NCBI GenBank assembly: GCA_004292595.1
Contig: RDXM01000093.1
Span: 1-58,405, forward strand
Length of the DNA stretch: 58,405 bases
Direction: 5' to 3'
Source: Candidatus Kapaibacterium sp.
Lineage (GTDB): Bacteria > Bacteroidota > Ignavibacteria > Kapaibacteriales > UBA4661
Each line of letters opens with the position of its first letter. Position 1 is the first letter of the stretch. This document shows positions 8,525-17,453 of this stretch, piece after piece. Position numbers and translations under genes: made by a program. The notes under the pieces were generated by a model that saw nothing but the letters and a program-made list of their open reading frames with translations, was not told the origin of the DNA and did no database searches.

Positions 8525-9718
8525 CTAAAAAAGACGCATTTTAGAAAGCTGCCTGAACAGTTCGCGTTCTTTTTCGGTTAATGATTTTGGGATATTGACC
8601 AAGAGTCGTGCATATAAGTCGCCACGCTGCTCTTGCATTGCGTAGCGCGGCATTCCCAAGCCTTTGAGGCGGAGTTTTGTGCCTGTTTGGGATTCTGGTG
8701 CGACCTTCAATTTTACCTTCCCTGAGAAGGTCTGTATTTCGACCTCTCCGCCCAGAATTGCCGTGTAGAGCGGCACATTTACTTCGGTTTCTAAATCATC
8801 TCCTCTGCGTGTGTAGCGGGCATCGGCTTGGATGTTGATTTGAACGTGAATGTCCGAGAGTTTATCCGATGCTTTTCCTGCATTTTTTGCGGTGCTTTGT
8901 GCGGTATCGTTTCCTGTGGTATCGTTTCCTGTGGTATCGTTTCCTGTGGAAGCGTCTGTTGATGCGCTTTGTGTGCTTTGGAGATTTGGATTCGGAATTT
9001 TGAGCTTTTTACCGTGTTCGATACCGGGCTTGATATTGAGCTGTACTTTTTTTCCTTGAACGGTAATTGTTTTCTGCGTTCCAGTAAAGGCTTCCTGCAA
9101 AGTAATATCCAGCATGATTGTTGTGTCCGACTGATTATTTTTGCCAAAGACCGAGCCAAAAATATCAGAAAATCCACCATTACTAGAAAAATTGGGATTA
9201 TTTTTAGTTTTGCTAAAGACATCGCCGAAATCAAACTTCCCGTTGCCAGTATTGCCTCCGCCAAAGCCATTGCCCCCAAACCCGCTTCCGGACGCGCTTC
9301 CCGACGAACTGCCTCCAGCATTGCCAGAAGCTCCCGTGCTATTGCCAGTGCCAGACGAGGCAGAAGCACCGCCGAACCCGCTCCCGAAGCCGCTTCCTGT
9401 GCCTGTGCCTCGTGAAGAAAAGCCATTTGTTCCGCCGGGGCGCGTTGTATTGCGGCGTTGGCTTGCCGAGCCAAAGCCCGTGCCAGAATAGCGATGCCAA
9501 TTCACGCCGTAGCGGTCATATTGGCGACGCTTATCCACGTCGCCCAACACCTCGTAGGCTTCGTTTATTTCCTTAAATTTTCGTTCGGCGTTGTTGTCAT
9601 TCGGATGTGTGTCGGGGTGATATTGCCGCGCAAGACCGCGAAAGGCTTTTTTAATTTCTTCGGCAGTGGCATAGCGCGGTACACCAAGTGTTTGGTAATA
9701 ATCTTTGGAATCCATCAA
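8525..9718 (-). CDS. DnaJ-family co-chaperone (CbpA-like, no zinc finger)
   Basis: A 397-residue J-protein that should stimulate Hsp70 (DnaK) ATPase and deliver clients. The J domain is at 1-68 with HPD at 34-36. A long low-complexity Gly/Ser/Asn/Thr linker (about 80-190) follows, then C-terminal substrate-binding domains I and II ([35 protein letters not shown]). The Cys-rich zinc-finger repeats of classic DnaJ are absent, as in CbpA. Domain I carries an insert of threefold TTGND repeats, encoded by a 15-bp tandem repeat near 8905-8950. The skewed linker composition opens long false frames on both strands. No grpE or dnaK is nearby. Confidence 0.9.
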   Translation of the reverse strand: MMDSKDYYQTLGVPRYATAEEIKKAFRGLARQYHPDTHPNDNNAERKFKEINEAYEVLGDVDKRRQYDRYGVNWHRYSGTGFGSASQRRNTTRPGGTNGFSSRGTGTGSGFGSGFGGASASSGTGNSTGASGNAGGSSSGSASGSGFGGNGFGGGNTGNGKFDFGDVFSKTKNNPNFSSNGGFSDIFGSVFGKNNQSDTTIMLDITLQEAFTGTQKTITVQGKKVQLNIKPGIEHGKKLKIPNPNLQSTQSASTDASTGNDTTGNDTTGNDTAQSTAKNAGKASDKLSDIHVQINIQADARYTRRGDDLETEVNVPLYTAILGGEVEIQTFSGKVKLKVAPESQTGTKLRLKGLGMPRYAMQEQRGDLYARLLVNIPKSLTEKERELFRQLSKMRLF

Positions 9719-10075
9719 AACCTCTTTGTGCTACAAATTTTGCTACAAGTTGATGTCTATAAACGGAGGTGCTTTAACTTCTCGAAAAATAAGGACAAGC
9801 GCGTATGTTGCTTGGGATAATTGCCGCACCCACAATTTACTGTTGTTTTCGATATTTTGAAAGCAATTTATCGTCGAGTTTCTGACTACGGGCGTAAAGT
9901 ATATGTCAAAACAAAAAGTGTGCAAAAAGCGTGCAAAAAATTGTAAATGCACATTGATATTTGTTTGATATTTGTTTGATATTTGCTGAAGTGCTGCGCG
10001 GGTTGTAAATTGAATGTTCTCATCACCATAATTTGTACGAAAATTCGTCTCACAGTATTTCCTTCGCTCTCCATC
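9719..10075. other. 357-bp divergent spacer
   Basis: This lies between the DnaJ-like gene (minus) and the RND adaptor gene (plus) and should hold both promoters, though I cannot place them. It contains an 11-bp tandem repeat (9954-9986), and nearby the near-repeat GTGTGCAAAAA/GCGTGCAAAAA. No gene is seen. Confidence 0.6.
9954..9986. repeat. 11-bp tandem repeat, three copies
   Basis: The unit TTGATATTTGT occurs three times in a row, the last ending in C. It lies 90 bp upstream of the RND adaptor start. Confidence 0.8.
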
Positions 10076-11212
10076 ATGAAAAAGCGCATCATCACTCTTC
10101 TGGCGGTACTTGGCGTTATCGGCGTATTGGCTGTGCCGAAGCTCTTGCAGCAATCAAAAATATCGGCAGTGCAGGGGGCAAATCCCAATGGCGGACAAAG
10201 CAGCAGCGCAAGCAATCAAGCGGCTTCGGCGGGAAAACAATCTGGACAAAGCACCAGCAAACCCAAGCTCCCACCCATGACCGTGCAAGGCGTGGTCGTG
10301 CATACAGAGAATATAGAGAGCAATCTCAACGTCACGGGGTCGCTCTTAGCGGCGGAAGAAGTCGAGCTGCGAAGCGAGCTTTCGGGCATTGTTACAAAAC
10401 TCATTCTGCGTGAGGGACAATCGGTGCAGAAGGGAAGTATTTTGCTGAAATTGAACGATGCAGAATTACAGGCGCAGTTGCGCAAGCTCCTTTCACGAAA
10501 AAAACTTCTGGAAGAGCAGGAATTTCGCCAACGTGCGCTTTTGGAAATAAAAGGTATCAGCCAAAACGAGTACGATATTGCACTGAATGAAGTACAAGCA
10601 AACAAGGCAGAAATTGACCTTGCGCAGGCGCAAATTGCTCGCACCGAGCTTCGTGCGCCCTTTAGCGGGAGCATCGGGCTGCGCTACGTGAGCGAGGGCG
10701 CGTATATCACGCCGCAGAGCCGTATTGCAACCTTGACAAACGTTTCAATGCTGCGCTTGGATTTTGCTATTCCAGGGCAATACGCTCCGCTTGTGCGGCT
10801 TGGCGACAAGGTTTCCTTTACGCTCCAAGGCACGGATAATCGCTACGAAGCCCGTATTTCTGCCATTGAGCCGCGTATTGACCCAATGACGCGCACCGTG
10901 CAGATTCGCGCTCTGTTTAGCAATAATCGCACACCCAAGCTCTTTCCGGGCGCATTTGCTGAGGTGGCGGTGCATCTGCACGATATTCGCAACGCATTGA
11001 TGATTCCAAGCGAAGCACTTATTCCTGAAATCAAAGGGCAGCGCGTTTTTGTGGCAAAAAATAAAGTGGCAACGCCAGTAGATGTGGAAACGGGCATCCG
11101 CACCGAGCGCAAACTCCAGATTGTAAGCGGCATTCAGGAAGGCGATACCGTTATCACAACTGGGCTTTTGCAAATAAAAGGCGGTGCGAATGTCAATGTA
11201 GAAGTGCAGTGA
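10076..11212 (+). CDS. RND efflux periplasmic adaptor (HlyD/AcrA family)
   Basis: A 378-residue membrane-fusion protein that would link an inner-membrane RND pump to an outer-membrane channel. I start it at ATG 10076, where MKKRIITLLAVLGVIGVLAV gives an N-terminal membrane anchor; the frame extends upstream without family character. A Ser/Gln/Gly linker leads to the lipoyl half-motif (GIVTKLILREGQSVQKG), a coiled-coil hairpin (QLRKLLSRKKLLEEQ to QAQIARTELRAPF), the second lipoyl half (FSGSIGLRYVSEG) and the beta-barrel and membrane-proximal domains. The pump and channel genes normally just downstream are missing: a tandem repeat, a MITE-like repeat and an unrelated oxidase follow instead. Confidence 0.88.
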   Translation: MKKRIITLLAVLGVIGVLAVPKLLQQSKISAVQGANPNGGQSSSASNQAASAGKQSGQSTSKPKLPPMTVQGVVVHTENIESNLNVTGSLLAAEEVELRSELSGIVTKLILREGQSVQKGSILLKLNDAELQAQLRKLLSRKKLLEEQEFRQRALLEIKGISQNEYDIALNEVQANKAEIDLAQAQIARTELRAPFSGSIGLRYVSEGAYITPQSRIATLTNVSMLRLDFAIPGQYAPLVRLGDKVSFTLQGTDNRYEARISAIEPRIDPMTRTVQIRALFSNNRTPKLFPGAFAEVAVHLHDIRNALMIPSEALIPEIKGQRVFVAKNKVATPVDVETGIRTERKLQIVSGIQEGDTVITTGLLQIKGGANVNVEVQ

Positions 11213-11220
11213 ACATGACG

Positions 11221-11248
11221 AATCGCATCGCTGGAATCGCATCGCTGG
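11221..11248. repeat. 14-bp tandem duplication
   Basis: AATCGCATCGCTGG occurs twice exactly (11221-11234 and 11235-11248), followed by AATC. It starts nine bases after the RND adaptor stop. Confidence 0.85.
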
Positions 11249-11294
11249 AATCATGTCGCTTGTTTTTGCCGTCATTCCGACGGAGGTGGCAATC

Positions 11295-11399
11295 TATACT
11301 AAACATGGGTAAAAATTGCATATCAAAAAGTGAAGATGTTGAGATGGAGTCCACCTCAAAGGTGGGCTCCATCTGAAGCAACAAACCTTTTTTAGTATA
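11295..11399 (-). mobile_element. MITE-like repeat, copy C (inverted, complete)
   Basis: Exactly 105 bp. It starts TATACTAAAC and ends TTTAGTATA, inverted relative to the other three copies. The central hairpin arms are GATGGAGTCCACCT and AGGTGGGCTCCATC. The TA at each end may be a target-site duplication, as in IS630/Tc1-type elements. There is no coding capacity, so movement would need a transposase from elsewhere. Confidence 0.85.
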
Positions 11400-11535
11400 G
11401 CTGCTGAGAACGAGAAACGTGAACGCGGTACGACGGATATATTTTGCAACCGTCCTCATTTGTCTGAAAATTTGTCTGAAAGCGCGAGAATAGCTACATT
11501 TGTAGCTGCACGCGCATTTTTTTTACTCGTTGTTT

Positions 11536-11559
11536 TCATTACTTCATTCATTACTTCAG
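11536..11559. repeat. 12-bp tandem duplication in a 5' leader
   Basis: TCATTACTTCAT is followed by TCATTACTTCAG. It lies 13 bp upstream of the GlcD-like start codon. Confidence 0.8.
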
Positions 11560-11572
11560 CTTTCCTACGGCT

Positions 11573-13120
11573 ATGCTCCATAAAACTGACCCCGATGTTA
11601 TCTTTACCTACCTCACCGATGCTTCCAATATGCCGGGCGGAAGTGCCGATGAAATCTATATCCCAGAATCGCCCGACGAACTCCGCGAGGCTCTTCTGCG
11701 CTGCTCCGAAGCAGGAAAGCGCATCACGATTGCTGGAAGTGGCACAGGGCTTGCTGGTGCGCGTGTTCCCTTTGGTGGCGCGGTGATTTCTACCGAGCGT
11801 TTGAACAAAATCCTCTCCATTGACGCAACGAGGCTTCGTGCGGTCGTGCAGCCGGGTGTGCGCCTTTCGGAATTTCAAACGGCGTGCGAAGAACACGGCT
11901 GCCTTTACCCACCCGACCCCACCGAGCGTGCGGCGGCAATGGGCGGAACAGTGGCGTGTAATTCTTCTGGTGCGCGGACGTTCAAATATGGCGCAACGCG
12001 AGCATTTGTCGAAGGTTTGCGGGTGTTTTTGCCCGACGGAGAGGAAGTGCGCCTAGAGCGCGGTACAACCTTTGCCCGCGACGGAAAACTCACCCTCACG
12101 ACCGAAAGCGGGAAAGAACTACACATTGCACTGCCCGCGATTTCCATGCCCGCTATGAAACACGCTGCGGGCTATTTTATCAAGCCAGATATGGATGCCA
12201 TTGACCTTTTTATCGGCTCGGAAGGGACGTTGGGCGCGATTGCGGAAATTACCGTACGCCTTCTGCCGATGCCAGAGCGCATTATTGCTGGCGTGGTCTT
12301 TTTTGATTCTTTGGATGGCGTGATGACATTCGTTGAAGAAGCCCGCCAACGCTCCCAAGAAGAACGCGCTAAAGCAAGCAGCGACAAATCAAGCAGCAAC
12401 GAAGCAAGAAATGACGAGGCTTCGGACGACATTGACCTTGCCACGCTTGGCATAGAATCTCGTGCGCTGGAGTATTTCGACAAACACGCGCTGGAATTTG
12501 TTCACGAGGAATATCCGCGCATTCCTGCTAACGCGGTTGCGGCGGTTTGGTTCGAGCAAGAAGTAACCGACCACACCGAAGAACGCTTACTGGAACTCTG
12601 GTATGACCTCATTTCCCGTACCACAACCCTCATGGACGAATGTTGGTTTGCTATCACCGAAAAAGACCAGGAAGAATTGCGCGAATTTCGCCACGCCGTT
12701 CCCGCAAAAACATATGAGCGCATTCGTGAATTGAAGCAGCGAAAAATCGGTACGGATATGGCTGTGCCAGACAAGCATTTTCGCGCCCTCTATGACTTTT
12801 ATGTCGATGAATTTACGAAAGAAAAACTGGATTATATTATCTTCGGACACATCGGCAATAGCCATGTTCACGCCAATATTTTTACCAATTCGCCAGAAGA
12901 ATTTACCCACGCAAAAACTGTGTATCATCGCTGCGTGATGAAGGCATTGGAGCTGGGCGGCACGATTTCTGCCGAGCATGGCGTTGGGAAAATCAAAGCT
13001 CCGTACTTGCGCGATATGTACGGCAACGAAGCAATCAAGCAGTTTGCCGCGCTCAAGCGTGTGTTCGATACACGTAATCTTTTGGGCATCGGCACGATAT
13101 TTGAAGAAGAGCATTCTTGA
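11573..13120 (+). CDS. FAD-linked oxidase, GlcD / D-lactate dehydrogenase type
   Basis: A 515-residue flavoenzyme that oxidises a D-2-hydroxyacid such as glycolate or D-lactate to the 2-keto acid. The N-terminal PCMH-type FAD domain shows the ITIAGSGTGLAGARVPFGG nucleotide loop (near residues 50-68), the QPGV strand, PDPTE and GGTVACNSSGAR. The C-terminal oxidase cap has GHIGNSHVHANIF and, near the end, ISAEHGVGKIKAPYL, which carry the His and Glu residues that bind metal and substrate. The length fits single-subunit GlcD-like enzymes; no glcE, glcF or Fe-S partner is adjacent. An acidic, Ser-rich insert (about 265-285) is low complexity. The exact substrate cannot be fixed from sequence. Confidence 0.88.
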   Translation: MLHKTDPDVIFTYLTDASNMPGGSADEIYIPESPDELREALLRCSEAGKRITIAGSGTGLAGARVPFGGAVISTERLNKILSIDATRLRAVVQPGVRLSEFQTACEEHGCLYPPDPTERAAAMGGTVACNSSGARTFKYGATRAFVEGLRVFLPDGEEVRLERGTTFARDGKLTLTTESGKELHIALPAISMPAMKHAAGYFIKPDMDAIDLFIGSEGTLGAIAEITVRLLPMPERIIAGVVFFDSLDGVMTFVEEARQRSQEERAKASSDKSSSNEARNDEASDDIDLATLGIESRALEYFDKHALEFVHEEYPRIPANAVAAVWFEQEVTDHTEERLLELWYDLISRTTTLMDECWFAITEKDQEELREFRHAVPAKTYERIRELKQRKIGTDMAVPDKHFRALYDFYVDEFTKEKLDYIIFGHIGNSHVHANIFTNSPEEFTHAKTVYHRCVMKALELGGTISAEHGVGKIKAPYLRDMYGNEAIKQFAALKRVFDTRNLLGIGTIFEEEHS

Positions 13121-13197
13121 ATTGTTTGATGAAAATGCTTGGATGAGGACACGGCAAGGAATGTGCGTGTGCTGCCAACAAAACTGTCGTTACAACC

Positions 13198-14262
13198 ATG
13201 AATATTTGGACTGTGAAAACGATGCCTTTTCGCGTAATCGTGTGTGTGTGCGCACTCTGCGCTGGACTCTTTGCGGTGTCGCGCTTCAGCCTTTCGGCGG
13301 GAAACTCTGCGACGGAAACGGCACAGCGCGAGCAAGACACCACGCTTCGACGCAAGCGTTTACGCGCCCTGACGAATCATCTGGAGTTTGCGCGGATTTG
13401 CGATACGGTGTATGTGGTGGGGAATCGCTATCTCGAAGTGAATTTGCGCACCCAATACGTTACTTTGCGTTTCAGAAATGGTGATTCGCTCCGCATTCCT
13501 ATCTCTACGGGCAATGCGACCATTACCGATGCCATTGCCACCCCGACGGGTATTTTTTCCATTCAAAGCAAGACCCCAGAAGCCTTGTCGCGGCAGTTCG
13601 ACAATACGAAAATGCTGTGGTGGATTGGGTTTAATTACAATGTGGGTTTTCACGGTCTGGAAAAAAATAGCTATTACAAATACTTGGGTGTACGTCCAAG
13701 CTCGCATGGATGCGTGCGCACAGGGCGCGAAGACGTAAAAAAGCTGTATGATATGGTCGACCTCGGCGACCCTGTTATTGTCTATGACACCATTCCAGCG
13801 AGAATCCTTGCTTTTGCCGACACCACGCGCACGCACTTCGACACCACAAGCGCGTTTCGGCTTGGCTCGCGGACAAAAGCGCGTGCAAAGCTGATGAATG
13901 AACGCTTGGAGCTTTTGTATGCTGGCAAACGTCTTGCCGAGCAGCAATTTTCGCTGTACATTCCGCGTCATTATCAACTGCGACCAGGCGGCTATCGCGT
14001 GGGCAGTCGTGATTCACTCATTGCACCGCAAGAATATCCCTCGACCATAGCAGCAGGTTTTACGCGCTCTCCACGCGATGTTTTTGCCGATAATCTTGAC
14101 CATGCGTGGTTTGCCAAAGAACGCGCACTTTTCAAAAAACCTCTCTCTTCTCCAACGGCTGATTCCGTGTCGTCTGTATCATCGGAAACAGACCAAAAGC
14201 GCGTAAAATCTACCTCTACGAAGAAGCCTCGTACAAAAAAAATCATACAAGAGCCTTCCTAA
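13198..14262 (+). CDS. L,D-transpeptidase (YkuD family) with N-terminal signal anchor
   Basis: This enzyme probably makes 3-3 cross-links in peptidoglycan or attaches proteins to it, in the periplasm. A signal or anchor (MPFRVIVCVCALCAGLFAV) begins the 354-residue protein. The YkuD domain spans about 70-200, with His152 in VGFHGLE and the catalytic SSHGCVR (Ser169, His170, Gly171, Cys172, Arg174). The C-terminal extension of about 150 residues is basic, not recognised, and ends in a Lys/Thr/Ser-rich tail. Translation could also start at Met9. It lies 77 bp after the oxidase gene. Confidence 0.9.
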   Translation: MNIWTVKTMPFRVIVCVCALCAGLFAVSRFSLSAGNSATETAQREQDTTLRRKRLRALTNHLEFARICDTVYVVGNRYLEVNLRTQYVTLRFRNGDSLRIPISTGNATITDAIATPTGIFSIQSKTPEALSRQFDNTKMLWWIGFNYNVGFHGLEKNSYYKYLGVRPSSHGCVRTGREDVKKLYDMVDLGDPVIVYDTIPARILAFADTTRTHFDTTSAFRLGSRTKARAKLMNERLELLYAGKRLAEQQFSLYIPRHYQLRPGGYRVGSRDSLIAPQEYPSTIAAGFTRSPRDVFADNLDHAWFAKERALFKKPLSSPTADSVSSVSSETDQKRVKSTSTKKPRTKKIIQEPS

Positions 14263-14432
14263 ATTGTTGGCAAAAATTCCTGTAAGAATGAGAATAACGC
14301 ACGTTCTCTGAAGTATGAATTCTGCATCACAAAAAAAACAGACAGATAATGTTCTATTAAGTGTGATTGTATGCGGTTTCTGGGGTTTTTATCTTCATTT
14401 ATCTTCGTTCATCATTTTTCATCTTTTATATT

Positions 14433-15104
14433 ATGGGCATTGCTTCTCAGATAGTAACGATTCTTCCGTATTGCGCACAAATACTGGCTCTTGCGGTGCC
14501 GCAGATACTCTGGCTGCGTATTGGCTTGCTCGTGGGGTTTGCTTTGGAGTTAGTCTATTGGCTCTACGTCCCAGCAGAGCTTGAATTTATCCATATTGGC
14601 GGAGTATTTGCTTTGTTGCTTGTCAATCTCTTTCAGACGGTGCGGCTTGCGCGTACAAAGAACTTGAGCGAATGGAGCGAGGAAGAACGATATTTACAAT
14701 CCACCGCCTTTCGTGCCTTGCCCAATGAAACCTTCAAAAAGCTGATGGAAATTGCCGAGTGGCGCACCGTGAATAAAGGCGACACCCTCATCAATGAACA
14801 CGACGAGGTGAACGCACTGATGCTCATTTACGACGGCACAGCAACGGTACATCTCGAACACAAGCCCATTACCTACGTGCGCGAGAATAGCTTTATCGGA
14901 GAGATGAGTTTTCTGACGGGAAATCCTGCTTCGGCAACGGTCAAGGCAGCAAGCACTATGCGGATTATTGTGTGGAAAAAGGATAGTTTGTATGAGCTTA
15001 TGGCGCAAGAAAGCGATATTAAAACAGGTCTGCAAACGCTCTTTAGCTACGACCTCGCTGAGAAATTATCGAAGCAAAACATACGACAACCAAAAGAAGA
15101 ATAA
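14433..15104 (+). CDS. Membrane protein with degenerate cNMP-binding domain (Popeye-like layout)
   Basis: A 223-residue protein. I start it at ATG 14433 (MGIASQIVTILPYC). About three membrane segments (residues 1-75) are followed by a cyclic-nucleotide-binding fold (about 100-210). The phosphate-binding cassette reads FIGEMSFLTGNPASATV: the Gly-Glu pair is kept, but the Arg that holds the cyclic phosphate in CRP-type domains is Ala166 (PASAT instead of PRSAT). Three spans followed by an atypical cNMP domain is the layout of Popeye proteins. I infer membrane-bound sensing of something other than, or more weakly than, cAMP. No catalytic or HTH domain is attached. aroA starts 65 bp downstream. 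Confidence 0.75.
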   Translation: MGIASQIVTILPYCAQILALAVPQILWLRIGLLVGFALELVYWLYVPAELEFIHIGGVFALLLVNLFQTVRLARTKNLSEWSEEERYLQSTAFRALPNETFKKLMEIAEWRTVNKGDTLINEHDEVNALMLIYDGTATVHLEHKPITYVRENSFIGEMSFLTGNPASATVKAASTMRIIVWKKDSLYELMAQESDIKTGLQTLFSYDLAEKLSKQNIRQPKEE

Positions 15105-15124
15105 AAAAATACACACAATGCACC

Positions 15125-15150
15125 TTCTTCATCACTTTTCTTCATCACTT
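15125..15150. repeat. 13-bp tandem duplication in the aroA leader
   Basis: TTCTTCATCACTT occurs twice exactly (15125-15137 and 15138-15150), ending 18 bp before the aroA start codon. Confidence 0.8.
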
Positions 15151-15168
15151 TAATCTTCATGCTTACCG

Positions 15169-16485
15169 ATGGAACTCCGCCACATTACCCCGTCCACCTT
15201 TGCTGGAACGCTTTCTGTTCCGCCTTCTAAAAGCCTTACGCATCGTGCCTTGATTATTGCTGCCTTTTCAGCACTGCACGGGCAAAGACCCGCAGTGGTG
15301 CATTCGCCGCTTCGGAGCGATGACACAACGCTCACGCTCTCGGCATTGCAAGCGATGGGGTTTGAGGCAGCGATAAGTGAGCAAGAACGCGCAATCGAGC
15401 GCGTTGAGTTTAGCGGAAAGCGCACGATTGCTCCTTCCTCCGTAACGATTGACATTCACCACTCCGGCACCAGCGCGCGCCTTCTGACCGCCATTGCTGC
15501 GGTGCAGCCACGCAGAGAGGGAACAGGGCATTTTCTCGAAATTGACGGTTCGCCGCGTATGCGCCAGCGTCCCATGCAAGAGCTTATCGCACCATTGCAG
15601 CAGCTTGGCGCAGAAGTGCATTCCAATAATGGCTTTTTGCCTATCCGCATCACGAAATCTCTGACGCATGGCGGTAAGGTATCGGTGAACGCATCGAAAT
15701 CTTCACAGTTTCTTTCGGCACTGCTGCTTATTGCACCGCTTTTGGAAGGTACGACGCAGATTCACTGCGAAGGTGAAATTGCCTCGCAATCATATTCCGA
15801 TATGACCATTGCGCAAATGCGGCAGGCTGGCATTCTGGTTCACGAAGAAGAATATGGCTATCGCATTGAGGGCGGACAGCACTACAAACAGCATGAATAC
15901 ACGGTAGAAGGCGATTATTCTGCCGTTTCCTATCCGCTTGCGGCGGCGGCTCTTTGCGCCAGCGAGGTTACTGTGCGGAATGTGATGCAGCATTCATTGC
16001 AGGGCGACCGCGAAATTATTGATATTCTCCGTGATTTTGGTGCGGATATTCTCTGGTTGCCCGAAGGCGGTGTGCGTGTGCAAGGAAGCAAGGTTTTACG
16101 CGGTGTTGAGCGTGATATGAATACATGTCCTGATATTGTTCCCACCGTTGCCGTCGTTGCTCTTTTTGCCGAAACAAAAAGCGTGTTGCGGAATATCGAG
16201 CATTTGCGCTATAAAGAATCCGACCGCATTGCTGCGGTGATAGAAAATATTGAGCGTTTGGGCGGAAAAGCCTACACCGAAGGGAATGCCTTAGTAATTG
16301 AACCAAGCGCACACGCGCTGCATGGCGCACAGCTTCCTACCTTCGACGACCACCGAATTGCGATGTGCTTTTCGCTTGTCGGCTTGCGTGTGGCAAACGT
16401 GGTCATCGAACATCCTGCCTGCGTAGCGAAATCCTATCCCGAATACTGGCGCGATTTCGAGATGCTGACGCACCACCGCTCATAA
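15169..16485 (+). CDS. aroA: 3-phosphoshikimate 1-carboxyvinyltransferase (EPSP synthase)
   Basis: This enzyme joins shikimate-3-phosphate and phosphoenolpyruvate in the sixth step of the shikimate pathway, in the cytoplasm. The 438-residue sequence has the N-terminal PPSKSLTHRALI substrate loop, SGTSARLLTA in place of the usual NAGTA, the RMRQRPM segment, ASKSSQFLSALLL, the catalytic KESDR and FDDHRIAMCFSL near the C-terminus. Length and motif order are normal. DAHP synthase, the entry step of the same pathway, is also in this window (51162). The gene converges on panC with only 18 bp between stops. Confidence 0.95.
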   Translation: MELRHITPSTFAGTLSVPPSKSLTHRALIIAAFSALHGQRPAVVHSPLRSDDTTLTLSALQAMGFEAAISEQERAIERVEFSGKRTIAPSSVTIDIHHSGTSARLLTAIAAVQPRREGTGHFLEIDGSPRMRQRPMQELIAPLQQLGAEVHSNNGFLPIRITKSLTHGGKVSVNASKSSQFLSALLLIAPLLEGTTQIHCEGEIASQSYSDMTIAQMRQAGILVHEEEYGYRIEGGQHYKQHEYTVEGDYSAVSYPLAAAALCASEVTVRNVMQHSLQGDREIIDILRDFGADILWLPEGGVRVQGSKVLRGVERDMNTCPDIVPTVAVVALFAETKSVLRNIEHLRYKESDRIAAVIENIERLGGKAYTEGNALVIEPSAHALHGAQLPTFDDHRIAMCFSLVGLRVANVVIEHPACVAKSYPEYWRDFEMLTHHRS

Positions 16486-16503
16486 CACCACTCATCATCT
16501 GCC

Positions 16504-17364
16504 TCAGACCGCTCGCACCACCATGTTGTCAATCAAGCGTGTCGAACCAAGCCGAAGCGCAAGAAGCAGCACAATTTCTTGTGTTTCGGCAAATACATCG
16601 GGCTGCTCCAGCGTTTGGGCATCGGCAGCAACGATGTAATCCACACGAAGATGGGGAATACTCATACTCACCACGATAGATTTCATCAGGTCTTCAATCC
16701 TGCTCCGTGTGCGTTCGCCGCTTTCAACCAGGCGTTGTGCTTCTTGCAATGCTTTGTGCAGAACCAGAGCATTGATGCGGTCTTCTGCCGATAAATATAC
16801 ATTCCGCGAACTCATTGCCAAGCCGTCATGCTCACGCAACGTTGGGCAGATGCGTACTTCCAGTGGAAAGGCAAGGTCGCGCACCATTTTTTGCACAACC
16901 ATACATTGCTGATAATCTTTCTGACCAAAAAAGGCAATATCGGGCTGTGTGAGCAAAAAGAGCTTTGCGACAACCGTTGCAACACCGTCGAAATGTGTGG
17001 GGCGAAATTCTCCCTCAAACGGTGCTGTTACGCCGCCAATGCTGATATTCACCGCAAAATCTGGCGTGTACATCTCCTCGACTGTTGGTGTGAAGAGCAT
17101 ATCCGTGCCTGCTTCGCTTGCAATGGCTGTATCCCGCGCCAAATCTCGCGGATAGCGCGATAAATCTTCGGTTGGGGCAAATTGCAGGGGATTGACAAAA
17201 ATAGTAGTAATGACAATATCGCATTCCTCGTGGGCAGCGCGGATAAGCGAGGCGTGTCCAGCGTGGAGATACCCCATCGTCGGCACAACGCCGATGAGCT
17301 TGCTCGAACGCTTGCAATCAAGCGCGATACGTTGCATTTCTGCTGCCGAAGAGATGATGTGCAT
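16504..17364 (-). CDS. panC: Pantothenate synthetase
   Basis: This enzyme condenses pantoate and beta-alanine with ATP, the last step of vitamin B5 synthesis. The 286-residue sequence shows VPTMGYLHAGHASLI (HIGH-type ATP site), FVNPLQFAPTEDLSRYPR, FGQKDYQQ (pantoate site) and REHDGLAMSSRN (KMSKS-like). The length is standard. Its 5' leader is unusual: five full copies and a partial copy of a 14-bp tandem repeat occupy nearly the whole spacer, ending six bases upstream of the start codon, so changes in copy number could alter translation. No panB or panD is nearby. Confidence 0.95.
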   Translation of the reverse strand: MHIISSAAEMQRIALDCKRSSKLIGVVPTMGYLHAGHASLIRAAHEECDIVITTIFVNPLQFAPTEDLSRYPRDLARDTAIASEAGTDMLFTPTVEEMYTPDFAVNISIGGVTAPFEGEFRPTHFDGVATVVAKLFLLTQPDIAFFGQKDYQQCMVVQKMVRDLAFPLEVRICPTLREHDGLAMSSRNVYLSAEDRINALVLHKALQEAQRLVESGERTRSRIEDLMKSIVVSMSIPHLRVDYIVAADAQTLEQPDVFAETQEIVLLLALRLGSTRLIDNMVVRAV

Positions 17365-17370
17365 ACTTTC

Positions 17371-17448
17371 TGATGATGAACGTGTGATGATGAACGTGTG
17401 ATGATGAACGTGTGATGATGAACGTGTGATGATGAACGTGTGATGATA
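17371..17448. repeat. 14-bp tandem repeat, 5.6 copies, in the panC leader
   Basis: The unit TGATGATGAACGTG is repeated exactly five times (17371-17440), then TGATGATA. It fills the spacer between panC and the giant surface-protein gene. On the minus strand it ends six bases from the panC ATG. Confidence 0.95.
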
Positions 17449-17453
17449 GCTTG

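Larger units (their letters stand above)
11213..11572. other. 360-bp spacer with tandem repeats and a MITE-like element
   Basis: No gene is seen. It contains a 14-bp tandem repeat (11221-11248), MITE-like copy C (11295-11399) and a 12-bp tandem repeat (11536-11559) that ends 13 bp before the next start codon. Confidence 0.75.

Noticed and set aside
8791-9474. 227-codon minus-strand open frame inside the DnaJ-like gene, and long plus-strand frames opposite it
   Set aside because: They arise from the Gly/Ser-rich linker composition; the DnaJ frame has clear J-domain and C-terminal motifs and the others have none.
9743-10153. 136-codon minus-strand open frame between the DnaJ-like and adaptor genes
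   Set aside because: It overlaps the adaptor signal anchor and tandem repeats; no protein-like features.
17371-17448. CRISPR array
   Set aside because: The 14-bp units are back to back with no spacers.
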